From the NCBI GenBank assembly GCA_002323245.1, contig DCPU01000008.1:1-64000 (forward strand): 64,000 nucleotides of DNA, written 5' to 3'. This DNA is from Mariprofundus sp. UBA1536. GTDB taxonomy: Bacteria; Pseudomonadota; Zetaproteobacteria; Mariprofundales; Mariprofundaceae. The notes beneath the pieces were generated by a model, which saw only the letters and a program-made list of their open reading frames with translations, had not been told where the DNA came from and did not search any database. The position numbers and the translations under genes were made by a program. Shown here in pieces: positions 25,665-35,218 of the stretch (its first letter is position 1; each line of letters begins with the position of its first letter).

Positions 25665-25844
25665 CGTCACTCCTTTTTAATCACGATACGGGCATGCCTT
25701 TACGCTTGAACTAACTTACCTATTTAACCAGTTGCACACATGAACACTCTACATTTCTTTTATGCATTGAGGTATTCACCTTGTCGGTTTAGTTTCCATT
25801 CAGCACAAAACTAAAAATCATGTTCTGGCGCGGCGGAGATTATT

Positions 25845-26783
25845 TTGACCAATCAAGCAATCAACAAATCGACATTTGCCTTGCTACTGTTCTTGTGCAG
25901 TGCACTCTTTTATGCGGCGGCAGCTTATAAAATTCCTATCAGTGATGATTTGGCAGATAGCTATTTTAGTGAGTCGATTCAGACCGCGACCATTGCATAT
26001 GCCACGGCGCGTGGCGTGAATGCTGTGGTATCGGTAATCAAAGAATCCGAATTGGATTTATCACCTGCGGGTGTTGGGGTGACCATTGCAGCGGGGCAAA
26101 TTCTTGATCCTATCGATGATATGACAGAGCGCTTATCGTCTGTGCTGGTGGCAGCCATTGCATCGCTGGGCATTCAAAAAATTGGCTTTGAAATCAGCGT
26201 GCTCGTTTCGTTTAAAGCCATTGCTTTACTGTTATTGCTTTGTATTCCCCTGCTTTGGCGGCAAAATAATATCACCACGTCCTTGCTGGAATTTGCCCTC
26301 AAAGCTTGTTTTATCTTGCTTCTGCTGCGCTTTATGTTGCCCGTGTCGGCCTTGGTGAGTGATGGCATCTATAAACATTGGTTGCAACCCAATATTGAAA
26401 CATCATTGGCTAAATTGGCTTTGGTCAATCAAAGTTATGAAGTAATGTCGACCAACCTACCTAGCGAAACCAGCGAAGGCTTTTTTGCATCCTTAACTGA
26501 TGCAGCCTCGGATAAAGTTAAACAAACCCAGTTAGCTTTTACCCATATGGTAGAAAATGTAGAGCAAATCATTACTTCGCTTTTAAGCTTGATGACAACT
26601 TATTTGGCCATATTCGCCTTTCAAATCGTGTTGCTGCCCTTATTGATGCTTTGGTTGCTACTAAACTTGCTCAACAGCAAATTCTTGGATGGTTTGGTAA
26701 CAACTGTGACCAAGCATCTTTCAAGCAAACCGCAGAGCGCACGTAGATATATAAACCATAAGCGTATGGTATTACATCGATAA
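25845..26783 (+). CDS. unrecognised integral membrane protein
   Basis: A 312-residue protein that I do not recognise. It has a membrane segment near residues 10-28 (LLLFLCSALFYAAAAYKI), a soluble stretch of about 80 residues, then a hydrophobic hairpin around 125-190 and a final segment near 245-278 (LLSLMTTYLAIFAFQIVLLPLLMLWLLL). The C-terminal tail is basic. The start appears to be TTG at 25845, 7 nt after CGGAGA. It lies 14 nt before the b-type cytochrome gene, so the two are likely co-transcribed. Confidence 0.7.
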   Translation: MTNQAINKSTFALLLFLCSALFYAAAAYKIPISDDLADSYFSESIQTATIAYATARGVNAVVSVIKESELDLSPAGVGVTIAAGQILDPIDDMTERLSSVLVAAIASLGIQKIGFEISVLVSFKAIALLLLLCIPLLWRQNNITTSLLEFALKACFILLLLRFMLPVSALVSDGIYKHWLQPNIETSLAKLALVNQSYEVMSTNLPSETSEGFFASLTDAASDKVKQTQLAFTHMVENVEQIITSLLSLMTTYLAIFAFQIVLLPLLMLWLLLNLLNSKFLDGLVTTVTKHLSSKPQSARRYINHKRMVLHR

Positions 26784-26797
26784 ACAGGAGATGTGAT

Positions 26798-27403
26798 ATG
26801 AGCGAAACAAGTGTGCAAGTATGGGATATTTTTGTCCGTGTTTTCCATTGGAGCTTGGTGTTTTTCTTTACGGTAACGTATCTATCAGGCGATGCGCTTG
26901 AAACCGTGCATGCCTATGCTGGTTATATCATCATCATTCTGCTTGGTTTGCGTCTGATTTGGGGCGTGGTGGGCACGCCTTATGCTCGCTTTACCAATTT
27001 CATCTACTCACCCCAAAGCATTAAAGCGTATCTCAAATCTTTGTTGAGCAAGCATCCCAAACATTATCTGGGGCACAACCCTGCGGGTGGTGCCATGGTC
27101 ATACTGCTGCTTATCTTTGTAGCTTTAACCAGCTGGAGCGGCTTAAAAGCTTATCAAGCTGAAGGCAAAGGCCCCTTGGCTTCTACTGAAATCAGTTGGG
27201 TCAACGTGGCACAAGCCGATAATGACAGCCGCGATAAGGGCAAAAAAGGTGATGAGTTTTGGGAAGATGTGCACGAACTGCTCGCGAACTTCACTCTATT
27301 TCTCATCTTTGTGCATATCGCAGGTGTTTTTGTTTCAAGCGTCTTGCACAAAGAAAATCTGGTGCGCGCTATGATTTCGGGTAAGAAAAAACCACTTGAA
27401 TAA
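26798..27403 (+). CDS. b561-type cytochrome b
   Basis: A 201-residue membrane cytochrome of the cytochrome b561 / Ni-Fe hydrogenase b-subunit family with four membrane segments. Candidate haem-ligand His lie in VRVFHWSLVF (residue 18), ETVHAYAGYI (about 35), EDVHELLANFTLF and IFVHIAGVF. Such small proteins often pass electrons from quinol to a periplasmic c-type cytochrome. No hydrogenase or c-type partner is adjacent. The start follows AGGAGATG. Confidence 0.87.
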   Translation: MSETSVQVWDIFVRVFHWSLVFFFTVTYLSGDALETVHAYAGYIIIILLGLRLIWGVVGTPYARFTNFIYSPQSIKAYLKSLLSKHPKHYLGHNPAGGAMVILLLIFVALTSWSGLKAYQAEGKGPLASTEISWVNVAQADNDSRDKGKKGDEFWEDVHELLANFTLFLIFVHIAGVFVSSVLHKENLVRAMISGKKKPLE

Positions 27404-27408
27404 ACGAC

Positions 27409-27801
27409 TTATTTACAAGGCCCTAAGCGTTTGCCAGTGCCATGATTGACCATGGTAATGCCCATGCTGTTGATATTGATGGTGCTGGTCATGGTATCGC
27501 CAACATAAGAAGCAAGACCGTCAATGTGAGCATCTTGGCCTTCAATGGTGCAGGTCATGTGCCAGGTGATGGTGTTGCCCTTAATGGTGTGGTTTTTGAG
27601 CTCACAATTCTCGCCCACATCCGGTGTCATCACCAAATCATCGTTGGTCACACAATGTTTTACCGATTTACCCGGCATGCTCATGCCCATCAATTCCACA
27701 CTTGTTTGCACTTCCCATTCACCTAAAAAACCTTCGTTGGCCGCCAAAGCTGGTTGATTGGCTAAAAAGGTAAGGGCCAAACTCAGTAATACTCGTTTCA
27801 T
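27409..27801 (-). CDS. DUF3617 periplasmic protein
   Basis: A 130-residue protein with a clear signal peptide (MKRVLLSLALTFLANQPALAA) and the DUF3617 pattern: LGEWEVQTSVELMG, then VKHCVTNDDL, CELKNHTIKGNTITWHMTC, and GKRLGPCK. The four Cys could form two disulfides. The function of DUF3617 is unknown. It converges on the cytochrome b gene, separated by 5 nt. Confidence 0.85.
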   Translation of the reverse strand: MKRVLLSLALTFLANQPALAANEGFLGEWEVQTSVELMGMSMPGKSVKHCVTNDDLVMTPDVGENCELKNHTIKGNTITWHMTCTIEGQDAHIDGLASYVGDTMTSTININSMGITMVNHGTGKRLGPCK

Positions 27802-27909
27802 ATTTTCTCCGCCTTAACGTTTATATCTCATGTTTGATATCTATTTGCGATGGAGGCTATGGCCCAATTGATGTGGTGTTCGTGATAAATACAACACTTT
27901 GTAAAAAAC

Positions 27910-28395
27910 TTAACGTTTGGGATAATCAAAATCTTGAAGTTGCCATGTGGTGCTCGCGTCTTGCCAATCTTTAATGTCAGCTGCCAAGGTCACGACTGCT
28001 GATGTTGGCATATCGCCGATAGGCTGGGCTGCGAGCAATTCGGCAAGCTCGGTGATACCTGGATTGTGCGCCAAAAGTGCCAAGCTAGACACAGCATTTG
28101 GAATACTTTGAATCACGCTCAGTATGGTGCTGGGTGATGCAAGATATAAATGTTCAAACCATTGAATCTTATCCAACTCATAACCCATGGCTTGGGTCAT
28201 CAGCTGGCTGCTTTGCTCTGCGCGTTTGGCAGTGCTGGAAATAAACAAATCGGGAATAAAATCTTTATCTTTGAAGCGTTGCCCCATATCAGCGGCATCA
28301 CGCAAACCGCGTGGATTTAGGGTTCTATCGTAATCGCGTGCGCCGATTGTTCCCCAATCGGATTTGGCATGGCGGATAAGTATCAAGGTTTTCAT
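27910..28395 (-). CDS. sixA: phosphohistidine phosphatase SixA
   Basis: A 161-residue histidine phosphatase. The catalytic LIRHAKSDWG stands at residues 5-14, the second Arg lies in STAKRAEQSS, and the C-terminal His in LLAHNPGITELAE. SixA removes phosphate from His of histidine-containing phosphotransfer domains and of the nitrogen phosphotransferase system. It is divergent from the RluA-type gene with 38 nt between. Confidence 0.92.
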   Translation of the reverse strand: MKTLILIRHAKSDWGTIGARDYDRTLNPRGLRDAADMGQRFKDKDFIPDLFISSTAKRAEQSSQLMTQAMGYELDKIQWFEHLYLASPSTILSVIQSIPNAVSSLALLAHNPGITELAELLAAQPIGDMPTSAVVTLAADIKDWQDASTTWQLQDFDYPKR

Positions 28396-28433
28396 CAGCC
28401 AAGCTTAGTCTGGCAATTGATAACACACCATAT

Positions 28434-29381
28434 TTGCCGATAGTTCGCGATATGTTTTCCAATCCAACGTTATATATAAAAGGCAGCCGCGCGCCTAAGC
28501 CATCATATATCACTCTGCCCGCGAGGCCAAAGCCATTGCCCTCATTGCTGGATTTTCTTGATGGTCATTTTCCGCGTGTTGGTCGCGAAGTTTGGGAACA
28601 TCGCTTGCAAAATGGAAAAGTAAGTGATGAATCGGGGCGGATTGTTGATTTGCAAACGCCCTATCGCATCAATGCCCGTTTGGCCTATTTTCGCGAGGTG
28701 ATTGCCGAACCACGTATTCCCTTTGCAGAACATGTTCTTTTTGAAGATGAACACATCTTGCTCGCCGATAAACCACATTTTATGCCAGTCACGCCATCAG
28801 GTACTGCAGTCAATGAGTGCCTTCTCCATCGTTTGATTCAGCGAACGGGCAATACCGATTTGGTGCCCTTACATCGTTTGGATAAAGATACTGCGGGTTT
28901 GGTGCTATTCAGCAAATCACCTGCCACGCGTAATGCTTACAACACCTTATTTCGCCTTGGCCACATTGATAAACACTATGAAGCGGTAGGCAATTTACCC
29001 GCAGAGCAAGGCAAACAATCATGGCTTATTGAAAGTCGCATCGAGCCCAGTGGCGAATGGATTTTACAGCACAATGTGCAAGGCCCTATCAACGCCCGTT
29101 CATCCATAACAATATTAAAAACAGGTGCGCATTTGGCGCAATATGCTCTTTCGCCCATCACTGGCAAAACCCATCAACTGCGTCTGCATATGGGGTTGAT
29201 TGGTGTGCAGATTCTGCATGACTCATTTTATCCCCAGATACAACCCAAAACAGACTTGCCAGACTACAGCAAACCCCTGCAACTGCTTGCCAAAAGTCTA
29301 TCGTTTACCGACCCCATTTCGCGAGAAAAGCGCGCCTTTACCTCGCATCTAGGCTTAAAGATGTGGAATGAGATTGCTTAA
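28434..29381 (+). CDS. RluA-family pseudouridine synthase
   Basis: A 315-residue RluA-family enzyme. The catalytic Asp is in LVPLHRLDKDTAGLVLFSK (near residue 145) and the C-terminal motif ALSPITGKTHQLRLHMGLIG is present. The N-terminal 90 residues are not a standard S4 domain, although RVGREVWEHRLQNGKVSDESG is loosely like one; this layout is found in the RluA-like group without assigned position. The first ATG at 28434 is used; a second at 28452 is possible. The RNA target is unknown. Confidence 0.85.
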   Translation: MPIVRDMFSNPTLYIKGSRAPKPSYITLPARPKPLPSLLDFLDGHFPRVGREVWEHRLQNGKVSDESGRIVDLQTPYRINARLAYFREVIAEPRIPFAEHVLFEDEHILLADKPHFMPVTPSGTAVNECLLHRLIQRTGNTDLVPLHRLDKDTAGLVLFSKSPATRNAYNTLFRLGHIDKHYEAVGNLPAEQGKQSWLIESRIEPSGEWILQHNVQGPINARSSITILKTGAHLAQYALSPITGKTHQLRLHMGLIGVQILHDSFYPQIQPKTDLPDYSKPLQLLAKSLSFTDPISREKRAFTSHLGLKMWNEIA

Positions 29382-29453
29382 GCTATAAGTCTATCCTTGC
29401 ATGGTATAACATGCGCAGCACACAAACTTGCTCACTGCCGAGGCCAAACCAAG

Positions 29454-29672
29454 ATGCGAATCGTTGAAATTTCATATGAACCAACCGAGCTCTACAAAAT
29501 TCTTAAATTTGAAGGCTTGGTAGCCAGCGGCGGCGAAGCCAAACATGTGATTGCAGAAGGTTTGGTATCGCTTAACGGCGCTGTGGAAACGCAAAAGCGC
29601 AAGAAAATCATGGCTGGCGACATCATCGATTTTGGTGATGAGAAAATGCAGATTCAGCTTAGAAGAGAATAG
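29454..29672 (+). CDS. S4-domain RNA-binding protein (YbcJ-like)
   Basis: A 72-residue protein consisting of an S4 RNA-binding fold: LYKILKFEGLVASGGEAKHV, then LVSLNGAVETQKRKKIMAGD and a final strand. This is the YbcJ type, small free-standing S4 proteins whose partner is unknown. The ATG at 29454 places the domain at the usual distance from the N-terminus; the frame is open from 29397 but that extension is not family-like. cutA begins 8 nt after the stop. Confidence 0.87.
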   Translation: MRIVEISYEPTELYKILKFEGLVASGGEAKHVIAEGLVSLNGAVETQKRKKIMAGDIIDFGDEKMQIQLRRE

Positions 29673-29680
29673 CCCTAACT

Positions 29681-30007
29681 TTGACTTCCCTACTTCCTAT
29701 CAAACTTATTCTTACCAGTGTGGGTCATGCCAAAGAAGCCCATACACTGGCAGAAGGCCTTGTGGCTTCATCATTGGCTGCTTGTGTGCAGATTTCCAAT
29801 CAAGGGCAATCGGTGTATCGCTGGCAGGGAAAAGTCGTCAGCGACGATGAATATTATTTGAGTATCAAAACAGATTCTGAACATGCCCAAGAAGTGGTGA
29901 ACTGGCTTAAAAGCCATCATAGCTATGATGTACCTGAAATCATCGTTGTTGATGCTATGGCAGACCACGCTTACGGCCAATGGCTGCAACACGAATTAAA
30001 TCAATAA
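29681..30007 (+). CDS. cutA: divalent-cation tolerance protein CutA
   Basis: A 108-residue trimeric protein of the CutA/PII-like fold: LILTSVGHAKEAHTLAEGLV, then SSLAACVQISNQGQSVYRW, and the C-terminal YDVPEIIVVDAMADHAYGQWL. CutA is linked to copper tolerance and, through DipZ, to disulfide exchange. The TTG at 29681 is the likely start, as no ATG precedes the first strand. The neighbours are small proteins of unrelated type. Confidence 0.93.
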   Translation: MTSLLPIKLILTSVGHAKEAHTLAEGLVASSLAACVQISNQGQSVYRWQGKVVSDDEYYLSIKTDSEHAQEVVNWLKSHHSYDVPEIIVVDAMADHAYGQWLQHELNQ

Positions 30008-30022
30008 GACAAAAGGATTGTG

Positions 30023-30472
30023 ATGTTCAACAAACTAAAAAAGCTATTAACTGGTGCAAAAAGCAATGAACCAGCCCAAAAAGATCATGATATTTCACTG
30101 GCAGTAACAGCCATGATGGTCGAAATCATGCTCATCGATGGCAAGCTTGATGACAAAGAACATCAAACCATCGTCAACACTGTGCAAAAGCGCTTTTCGC
30201 TGACCAGTGCTGAAGTGGACACGTTGATTGAAGAAGCGAAAGTTGCTCATGATAAGTCCACTGATTTGCATCAATTTACCTCGCAAATCCTCAAACATTA
30301 TTCTACCCAAGAGCGCATCGACTTTTTGGCTGAGCTTTGGCAAGTCGCCTTGGCCGATGGAGAAATTGATCCTTATGAAGAGCAGCTGATTCGTCGCGTG
30401 GCCAATTTGGTTGGGGTGTATCACAACGAATATATCCAAGCCAAAATTCAAGCCAGAGATATGCCCATCTAA
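30023..30472 (+). CDS. TerB-family protein
   Basis: A 149-residue helical protein. The body (AVTAMMVEIMLIDGKLDDKE and LWQVALADGEIDPYEEQLIRRVANLVGV) shows two DG-x-hydrophobic-D-x-x-E metal-binding loops, as in TerB. TerB is known from tellurite resistance, but free-standing copies have wider and unclear roles. ATG at 30023 (the second codon of the open frame) has the best spacing to AAAAGGA. It is followed at once by the TauE gene. Confidence 0.85.
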   Translation: MFNKLKKLLTGAKSNEPAQKDHDISLAVTAMMVEIMLIDGKLDDKEHQTIVNTVQKRFSLTSAEVDTLIEEAKVAHDKSTDLHQFTSQILKHYSTQERIDFLAELWQVALADGEIDPYEEQLIRRVANLVGVYHNEYIQAKIQARDMPI

Positions 30473-30478
30473 TTCATC

Positions 30479-31228
30479 ATGCTGGAACAAACGCTTCTCT
30501 TCTTGATTTCCTTGGTGGCCAATACCTTTTCATCATTGGCTGGCGGCGGCGCTGGCCTGATTCAGTTGCCCGCACTCTTGATGCTGGGCCTGCCCTTTAG
30601 TATTGCCCTTGCTACCCATAAAATTGCCAGTGTAGCCCTTGGTTTGGGCGCTACAGTGCGTTATCTCAACGAAGATATGGTGCAGCGCAAGATTGCTTTA
30701 CTGATGCTTTTCTCTGGCGTGCCGGGGGTGATTCTTGGTGGTTTTATCATTATCAATGTGCCCGACCGCATTGCAGCGATTGCCTTAGGAGTTTTGACCA
30801 TACTGCTGGGGCTTTATTCTATTTTTAACCCCAAGCTGGGTACATCCCATAGCGAAACCCATATGGACACCCGCGGTCTTATGATTGGCGGCTTGGTGCT
30901 TTGTTTTATTGGTATTTTAAATGGCTCGCTCACGTCAGGCACAGGCTTGTTTGCAACCCTCTTTCTTGTGCGTTGGTTTGGCCTTGATTACAAACATGCT
31001 GTGGCCTACACCTTGGTGATGGTAGGTGTGTTTTGGAATGCCACGGGCGCAATCACGGTTGGCTTGCTTTCCAGCATCCAATGGGATTGGTTGATTGCCT
31101 TGTTGCTCGGCTCGTTTATTGGTGGTTATCTGGGCAGCCATTTGGCCATGATGAAAGGCAATATGCTGATCAAGCGCAGCTATGAAATCATTACGATTAT
31201 GATTGGTTTGAAGTTACTTTGGGGCTAA
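30479..31228 (+). CDS. TauE/SafE-family anion exporter
   Basis: A 249-residue membrane protein with seven or eight segments. The N-terminal SLAGGGAGLIQLPALLMLGLPFSIALATHKIAS motif and the LNGSLTSGTGLFATLFLVRWFGLD repeat identify the sulfite exporter TauE/SafE family. Members export sulfite, sulfoacetate or other small anions, and the substrate cannot be told from sequence. It starts 6 nt after the TerB gene. Confidence 0.88.
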   Translation: MLEQTLLFLISLVANTFSSLAGGGAGLIQLPALLMLGLPFSIALATHKIASVALGLGATVRYLNEDMVQRKIALLMLFSGVPGVILGGFIIINVPDRIAAIALGVLTILLGLYSIFNPKLGTSHSETHMDTRGLMIGGLVLCFIGILNGSLTSGTGLFATLFLVRWFGLDYKHAVAYTLVMVGVFWNATGAITVGLLSSIQWDWLIALLLGSFIGGYLGSHLAMMKGNMLIKRSYEIITIMIGLKLLWG

Positions 31229-31274
31229 GCCCGAAAGTCCAAAGATTGAAGAAATAGAAAGAAAAGGTGTACCC

Positions 31275-33890
31275 ATGAGCAAGCCGAAAACGATTTATTT
31301 AAGCGATTATCAAGCTCCAAACTTTCTTGTTGAGCATGTCTCTCTCACATTTAAGCTTGAGCCTACGGCCACTGAAGTCACTTCTCATGTGAGCTATAGA
31401 CGCAATCCTTTGGGCAACACCAATGCCCCGCTTTACCTTGATGGCGAACATATGCAACTGGTGCGTCTGTTGTTAAATGACAAGCCATTGGATGCTTCAG
31501 ATTATATTTACTGTGATGAAAGCTTAACCATTGCCGATGTGCCTGAGGTTTTTACGCTTACCGTCACCACCATCATCAATCCAGAAGCCAACACATCCTT
31601 GGATGGTTTGTATCGCACATCGGGCAACTACTGTACCCAATGCGAAGCCCAAGGCTTTCGCCGTATCACCTATTACCAAGATCGCCCGGATGTGATGGCG
31701 ACTTTTGATGTGCGTATTGAAGGCGACAAAACCAGTAATCCTGTGTTGTTATCCAATGGCAACCCGACTGGCGCAGGCAAGTTAGCTGATGGTCGCCACT
31801 GGGCCACGTGGTCAGACCCCTTTGCCAAACCCTGCTATCTTTTTGCCTTGGTTGCTGGTGACTTGGCTTGTGTTGAAGACAGCTTTCAAACCCAATCAGG
31901 CCGTGATGTGACCTTAAAGATTTTCACTGAAGCGCATCATATTCACCAATGTGGCCATGCCATGGATTCGCTCAAACGCGCTATGGCTTGGGATGAAACA
32001 CGCTTTGGTCTCGAATACGATTTGGACTTGTTCATGATTGTGGCTGTGGACGATTTTAATATGGGCGCTATGGAGAATAAGGGTTTGAATGTGTTTAACT
32101 CCCGCCTTGTTTTTGCCAGCCCAGAAACAGCTACCGATGATGATTATATCGCTATTGAAGCAGTGATTGGCCATGAATATTTCCATAACTGGACAGGCAA
32201 CCGTGTGACCTGCCGTGATTGGTTCCAGCTTAGCCTGAAAGAGGGTTTAACCGTATTTCGGGATCAAGAATTTACCGCCGATACCCACTCGCGCGCTGTC
32301 AAACGCATCGAAGATGTGCGCATGCTGCGCACCCATCAGTTTGCTGAAGATGCTAGCCCCATGGCGCATCCCATCCGCCCAGACAACTACATGGAAATCA
32401 ACAATTTTTACACTGTTACCGTCTATGAAAAAGGCGCTGAAGTGGTGCGTTTGTATCAAAGCTTGTTGGGTGTGGAAGGTTTTAGAAAAGGTATGGATTT
32501 GTATTTCAAACGCCATGATGGTCAGGCAGTGACTACTGAAGATTTTCTTGCTTCCATGGCTGATGCCAACAAGCAAGACCTCTCGCAAATGCAACACTGG
32601 TACAGCCAAGCAGGCACACCAAAACTGACAGTTTCCCTCACTTATGATGCAGTAGCCCAAACAGCGACGCTGTATTGCAAACAAACCTGCCCAATCACGC
32701 CCGATGCCAAAGCAAAACAACCCTTTTTGATTCCGCTGGGTTTGGGCCTATTGCTCCCCGATGGCAGCGAAGCACCGCTGCAACTTAGCCATGAAGAAAC
32801 AGCCATCGGCACCAACAGAACCCTCTTGATGACAGAAACTGAGCAAAGTTTCACCTTTAACCACATCTGTCAAAAGCCTGTGCCTTCCCTGCTGCGCTCG
32901 TTTTCTGCGCCAGTTGAAATCGAATATGCCTATACCTTGGATGAGCTCGCCTTTTTAATGCAATACGATACCGACTCGTTTAACCGCTGGGCGGCCGCCC
33001 AAGAGCTAGCCAAACAAACCATGTTGCAAATGATACACGGCGATGTCGCGCCGCAGCCAAGCTTGATTACAGCATTCCAAGCTTTGCTCAATGACGCCAA
33101 CCTAGAAGATGCGCTAAAAGCTGAAGCACTGATGCTGCCTTCGGAAAATGATATGGCTGAAGCATGTAAAGTCGTAAACCCACAAAACATTCATCATGCC
33201 CGTGAGACTTTGGTTCGTTTTATCGCCAGAGGTTTGGCTGATGATTTGAAAGCTGTGTATGCACAACGCCAACAAAGCTCTGGTTTGAGCGATGAAGCCA
33301 TGCAACACCGCAAGCTTAAAAACGTATGTTTGGCCTATTTGGTGGCTTTGGAAGAGCAAGAATTCATAACTTTGGCAGCAACACAATTTGAATCTGCGAG
33401 CAATATGACCGATCAGTTTGCAGCATTGGCAGCGCTTGCCGATGTGGCGTGCCCAGAAAGAAATCTTGCTTTGCATGTTTTTGAACAATCATGGTCAAAT
33501 GAAGCTGGGGTGATGGATAAATGGTTTGCTGTGCAAGCCGGCAGCACCTTGCCAGGCACGCTAGAGCGCGTAAGAACCTTGATGAGCCACGATAAATTCA
33601 GCTTAAAAAATCCGAACAAAGTGCGCGCACTCATCAGCAACTTTGCTCTGCGCAATCCATACGCCTTTCACGCAGTAAATGGCTCAGGATATGCATTTGT
33701 GGCAGAGCAAGTCTTGGCGCTGGATAAACTCAATCCACAAATCGCTTCACGTTTGGTGCGCGCTTTGATGCACTGGAAACGATTGGAGCCAAAGCGCAGT
33801 GCACTGATGAAGGCAGAGCTACAACGCATTGCTACAAGTGAAGGCATTTCAGGCGATGTTTATGAGATTGTGAGTAAAAGCTTGAAGTAA
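31275..33890 (+). CDS. pepN: aminopeptidase N
   Basis: An 871-residue M1 zinc metallopeptidase that trims N-terminal residues from peptides in the cytoplasm. The substrate-binding FNMGAMENKGLNVFN is near residue 265, the zinc site GHEYFHNWTGNRVTC near 298-312, and the third ligand Glu lies in SLKEGLTVFRDQEF. The length agrees with the proteobacterial PepN (870). AAAAGGTG precedes the ATG. It faces rluE on the other strand. Confidence 0.97.
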   Translation: MSKPKTIYLSDYQAPNFLVEHVSLTFKLEPTATEVTSHVSYRRNPLGNTNAPLYLDGEHMQLVRLLLNDKPLDASDYIYCDESLTIADVPEVFTLTVTTIINPEANTSLDGLYRTSGNYCTQCEAQGFRRITYYQDRPDVMATFDVRIEGDKTSNPVLLSNGNPTGAGKLADGRHWATWSDPFAKPCYLFALVAGDLACVEDSFQTQSGRDVTLKIFTEAHHIHQCGHAMDSLKRAMAWDETRFGLEYDLDLFMIVAVDDFNMGAMENKGLNVFNSRLVFASPETATDDDYIAIEAVIGHEYFHNWTGNRVTCRDWFQLSLKEGLTVFRDQEFTADTHSRAVKRIEDVRMLRTHQFAEDASPMAHPIRPDNYMEINNFYTVTVYEKGAEVVRLYQSLLGVEGFRKGMDLYFKRHDGQAVTTEDFLASMADANKQDLSQMQHWYSQAGTPKLTVSLTYDAVAQTATLYCKQTCPITPDAKAKQPFLIPLGLGLLLPDGSEAPLQLSHEETAIGTNRTLLMTETEQSFTFNHICQKPVPSLLRSFSAPVEIEYAYTLDELAFLMQYDTDSFNRWAAAQELAKQTMLQMIHGDVAPQPSLITAFQALLNDANLEDALKAEALMLPSENDMAEACKVVNPQNIHHARETLVRFIARGLADDLKAVYAQRQQSSGLSDEAMQHRKLKNVCLAYLVALEEQEFITLAATQFESASNMTDQFAALAALADVACPERNLALHVFEQSWSNEAGVMDKWFAVQAGSTLPGTLERVRTLMSHDKFSLKNPNKVRALISNFALRNPYAFHAVNGSGYAFVAEQVLALDKLNPQIASRLVRALMHWKRLEPKRSALMKAELQRIATSEGISGDVYEIVSKSLK

Positions 33891-33908
33891 ACCCGCCAAG
33901 CAAGTCCA

Positions 33909-34523
33909 TCACCGTCTTCGGAATGTTGTGCGCGGTTTGGATGGTTTGGCCCGCTTATGCTTAGGAAAGAGCGACCATAAAGCTGCTTCATCAATCGCTT
34001 GAAACTCGCCGACATTCAAACCATCTAAATGAATGGGGCCAATGGCATAACGAATCAACCGCAGCGTAGGAAATCCCACCGCCGCCGTCATGCGCCGCAC
34101 TTGGCGGTTACGGCCTTCGGTGATGCTAAGGCTAAGCCAAGACGTTGGAATGCTGGCGCGTTGACGAATGGGCGGATGGCGCTCCCAGAGGTGGGTAGGT
34201 TCAGCCATTTTAAAAGCTTTCGCAGGTTTGGTCAGGCCATCTTTAAGTTTTACACCGTTTTCAAGCGCAGCGATGGCGTCAAATGTGATGTCGCCTTCCA
34301 CCTGCACCCAATAGGTTTTTTCCAGTTTGAAATCAGGATGTGAAATCTTGTGCTGCAACAAGCCATCATCGGTGAGCAGCAGTAAGCCCTCACTATCGTG
34401 ATCCAAGCGCCCTGCAGGATAAACATCCGGAATATCAACAAAATCAGCCAGTGTTTTATGAGCACCATCGGCGCTAAACTGCGTGAGTACCTGAAAGGGT
34501 TTATTCAATTTGAGGGTGGTCAT
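33909..34523 (-). CDS. rluE: 23S rRNA pseudouridine synthase RluE
   Basis: A 204-residue enzyme of the RsuA/RluE group, without an S4 domain. NKPFQVLTQFSADGAHKTLADF is followed by the catalytic VYPAGRLDHDSEGLLLLTDDG; RNRQVRRMTAAVGFPTLRLIR is typical of the short RluE forms that make pseudouridine 2457 in 23S rRNA. The basic C-terminus (KHKRAKPSKPRTTFRRR) may bind RNA. It is transcribed toward pepN. Confidence 0.9.
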   Translation of the reverse strand: MTTLKLNKPFQVLTQFSADGAHKTLADFVDIPDVYPAGRLDHDSEGLLLLTDDGLLQHKISHPDFKLEKTYWVQVEGDITFDAIAALENGVKLKDGLTKPAKAFKMAEPTHLWERHPPIRQRASIPTSWLSLSITEGRNRQVRRMTAAVGFPTLRLIRYAIGPIHLDGLNVGEFQAIDEAALWSLFPKHKRAKPSKPRTTFRRR

Positions 34524-34637
34524 GGGCTAAGCCTAGCGTATCGTGTTTTGGATTCTATGCTTTAGGCAGGTCAACGTTGCAAAGCGAACCAACGATGTAA
34601 GCATGATGCTTGGTTTCAATGAATAAAGGGATGAAAT

Positions 34638-35102
34638 ATGAAAACATTTTTGATGATTGTAATGGGTTTGTTTGTGGTTGGCTTGATTGTCTACGTGGTG
34701 ATGGCTGTGCTCTCACAAAAAACACCCGATAACTTGGGTCTGGTTCACCAACAATTGCGTACCTGCCCAGATTCGCCCAATTGCGTTTGCAGCGAAGCCC
34801 ATAGCCAATCCAGCAAAGAACATGCAATCTCACCTATCAAAGTGGATAGCAATACTTGGCAACAGCTAAAATTTATCATCATTGAACAAGGCGGAAGCAT
34901 TCAAAGCGAAACAACAAATTACCTGCATGCCACCTTCACATCACCTGTATTTCGCTATGTTGATGATGTGGAGCTTCGTTGGGATGAAGCAAGTAAAACC
35001 ATTCATATGCGTTCGGCCTCACGCATGGGTCGTTCCGATTTTGGTGTGAATCGAAAACGGGTGACAAAAATCACGCAAGCCATTACTTCTCCAAGTAATT
35101 AG
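34638..35102 (+). CDS. DUF1499 membrane-anchored protein
   Basis: A 154-residue protein with one N-terminal membrane segment (MIVMGLFVVGLIVYVVMAV) and a periplasmic DUF1499 domain: RTCPDSPNCVCSEA, then TTNYLHATFTSPVFRYVDDVEL and HMRSASRMGRSDFGVNRKRV. The two conserved Cys at the start of the domain may form a disulfide. No function is known for this family. Confidence 0.88.
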   Translation: MKTFLMIVMGLFVVGLIVYVVMAVLSQKTPDNLGLVHQQLRTCPDSPNCVCSEAHSQSSKEHAISPIKVDSNTWQQLKFIIIEQGGSIQSETTNYLHATFTSPVFRYVDDVELRWDEASKTIHMRSASRMGRSDFGVNRKRVTKITQAITSPSN

Positions 35103-35218
35103 AATATATAGCAAAATGTGATGTACAGCACAGATTTTAGAGCATATAAAAGAATGGTATGCTTTGCGATTTTTTTAATTAATATTCGTTTCTAAAATAC
35201 AAGCCAAGGGAAAGTGTT

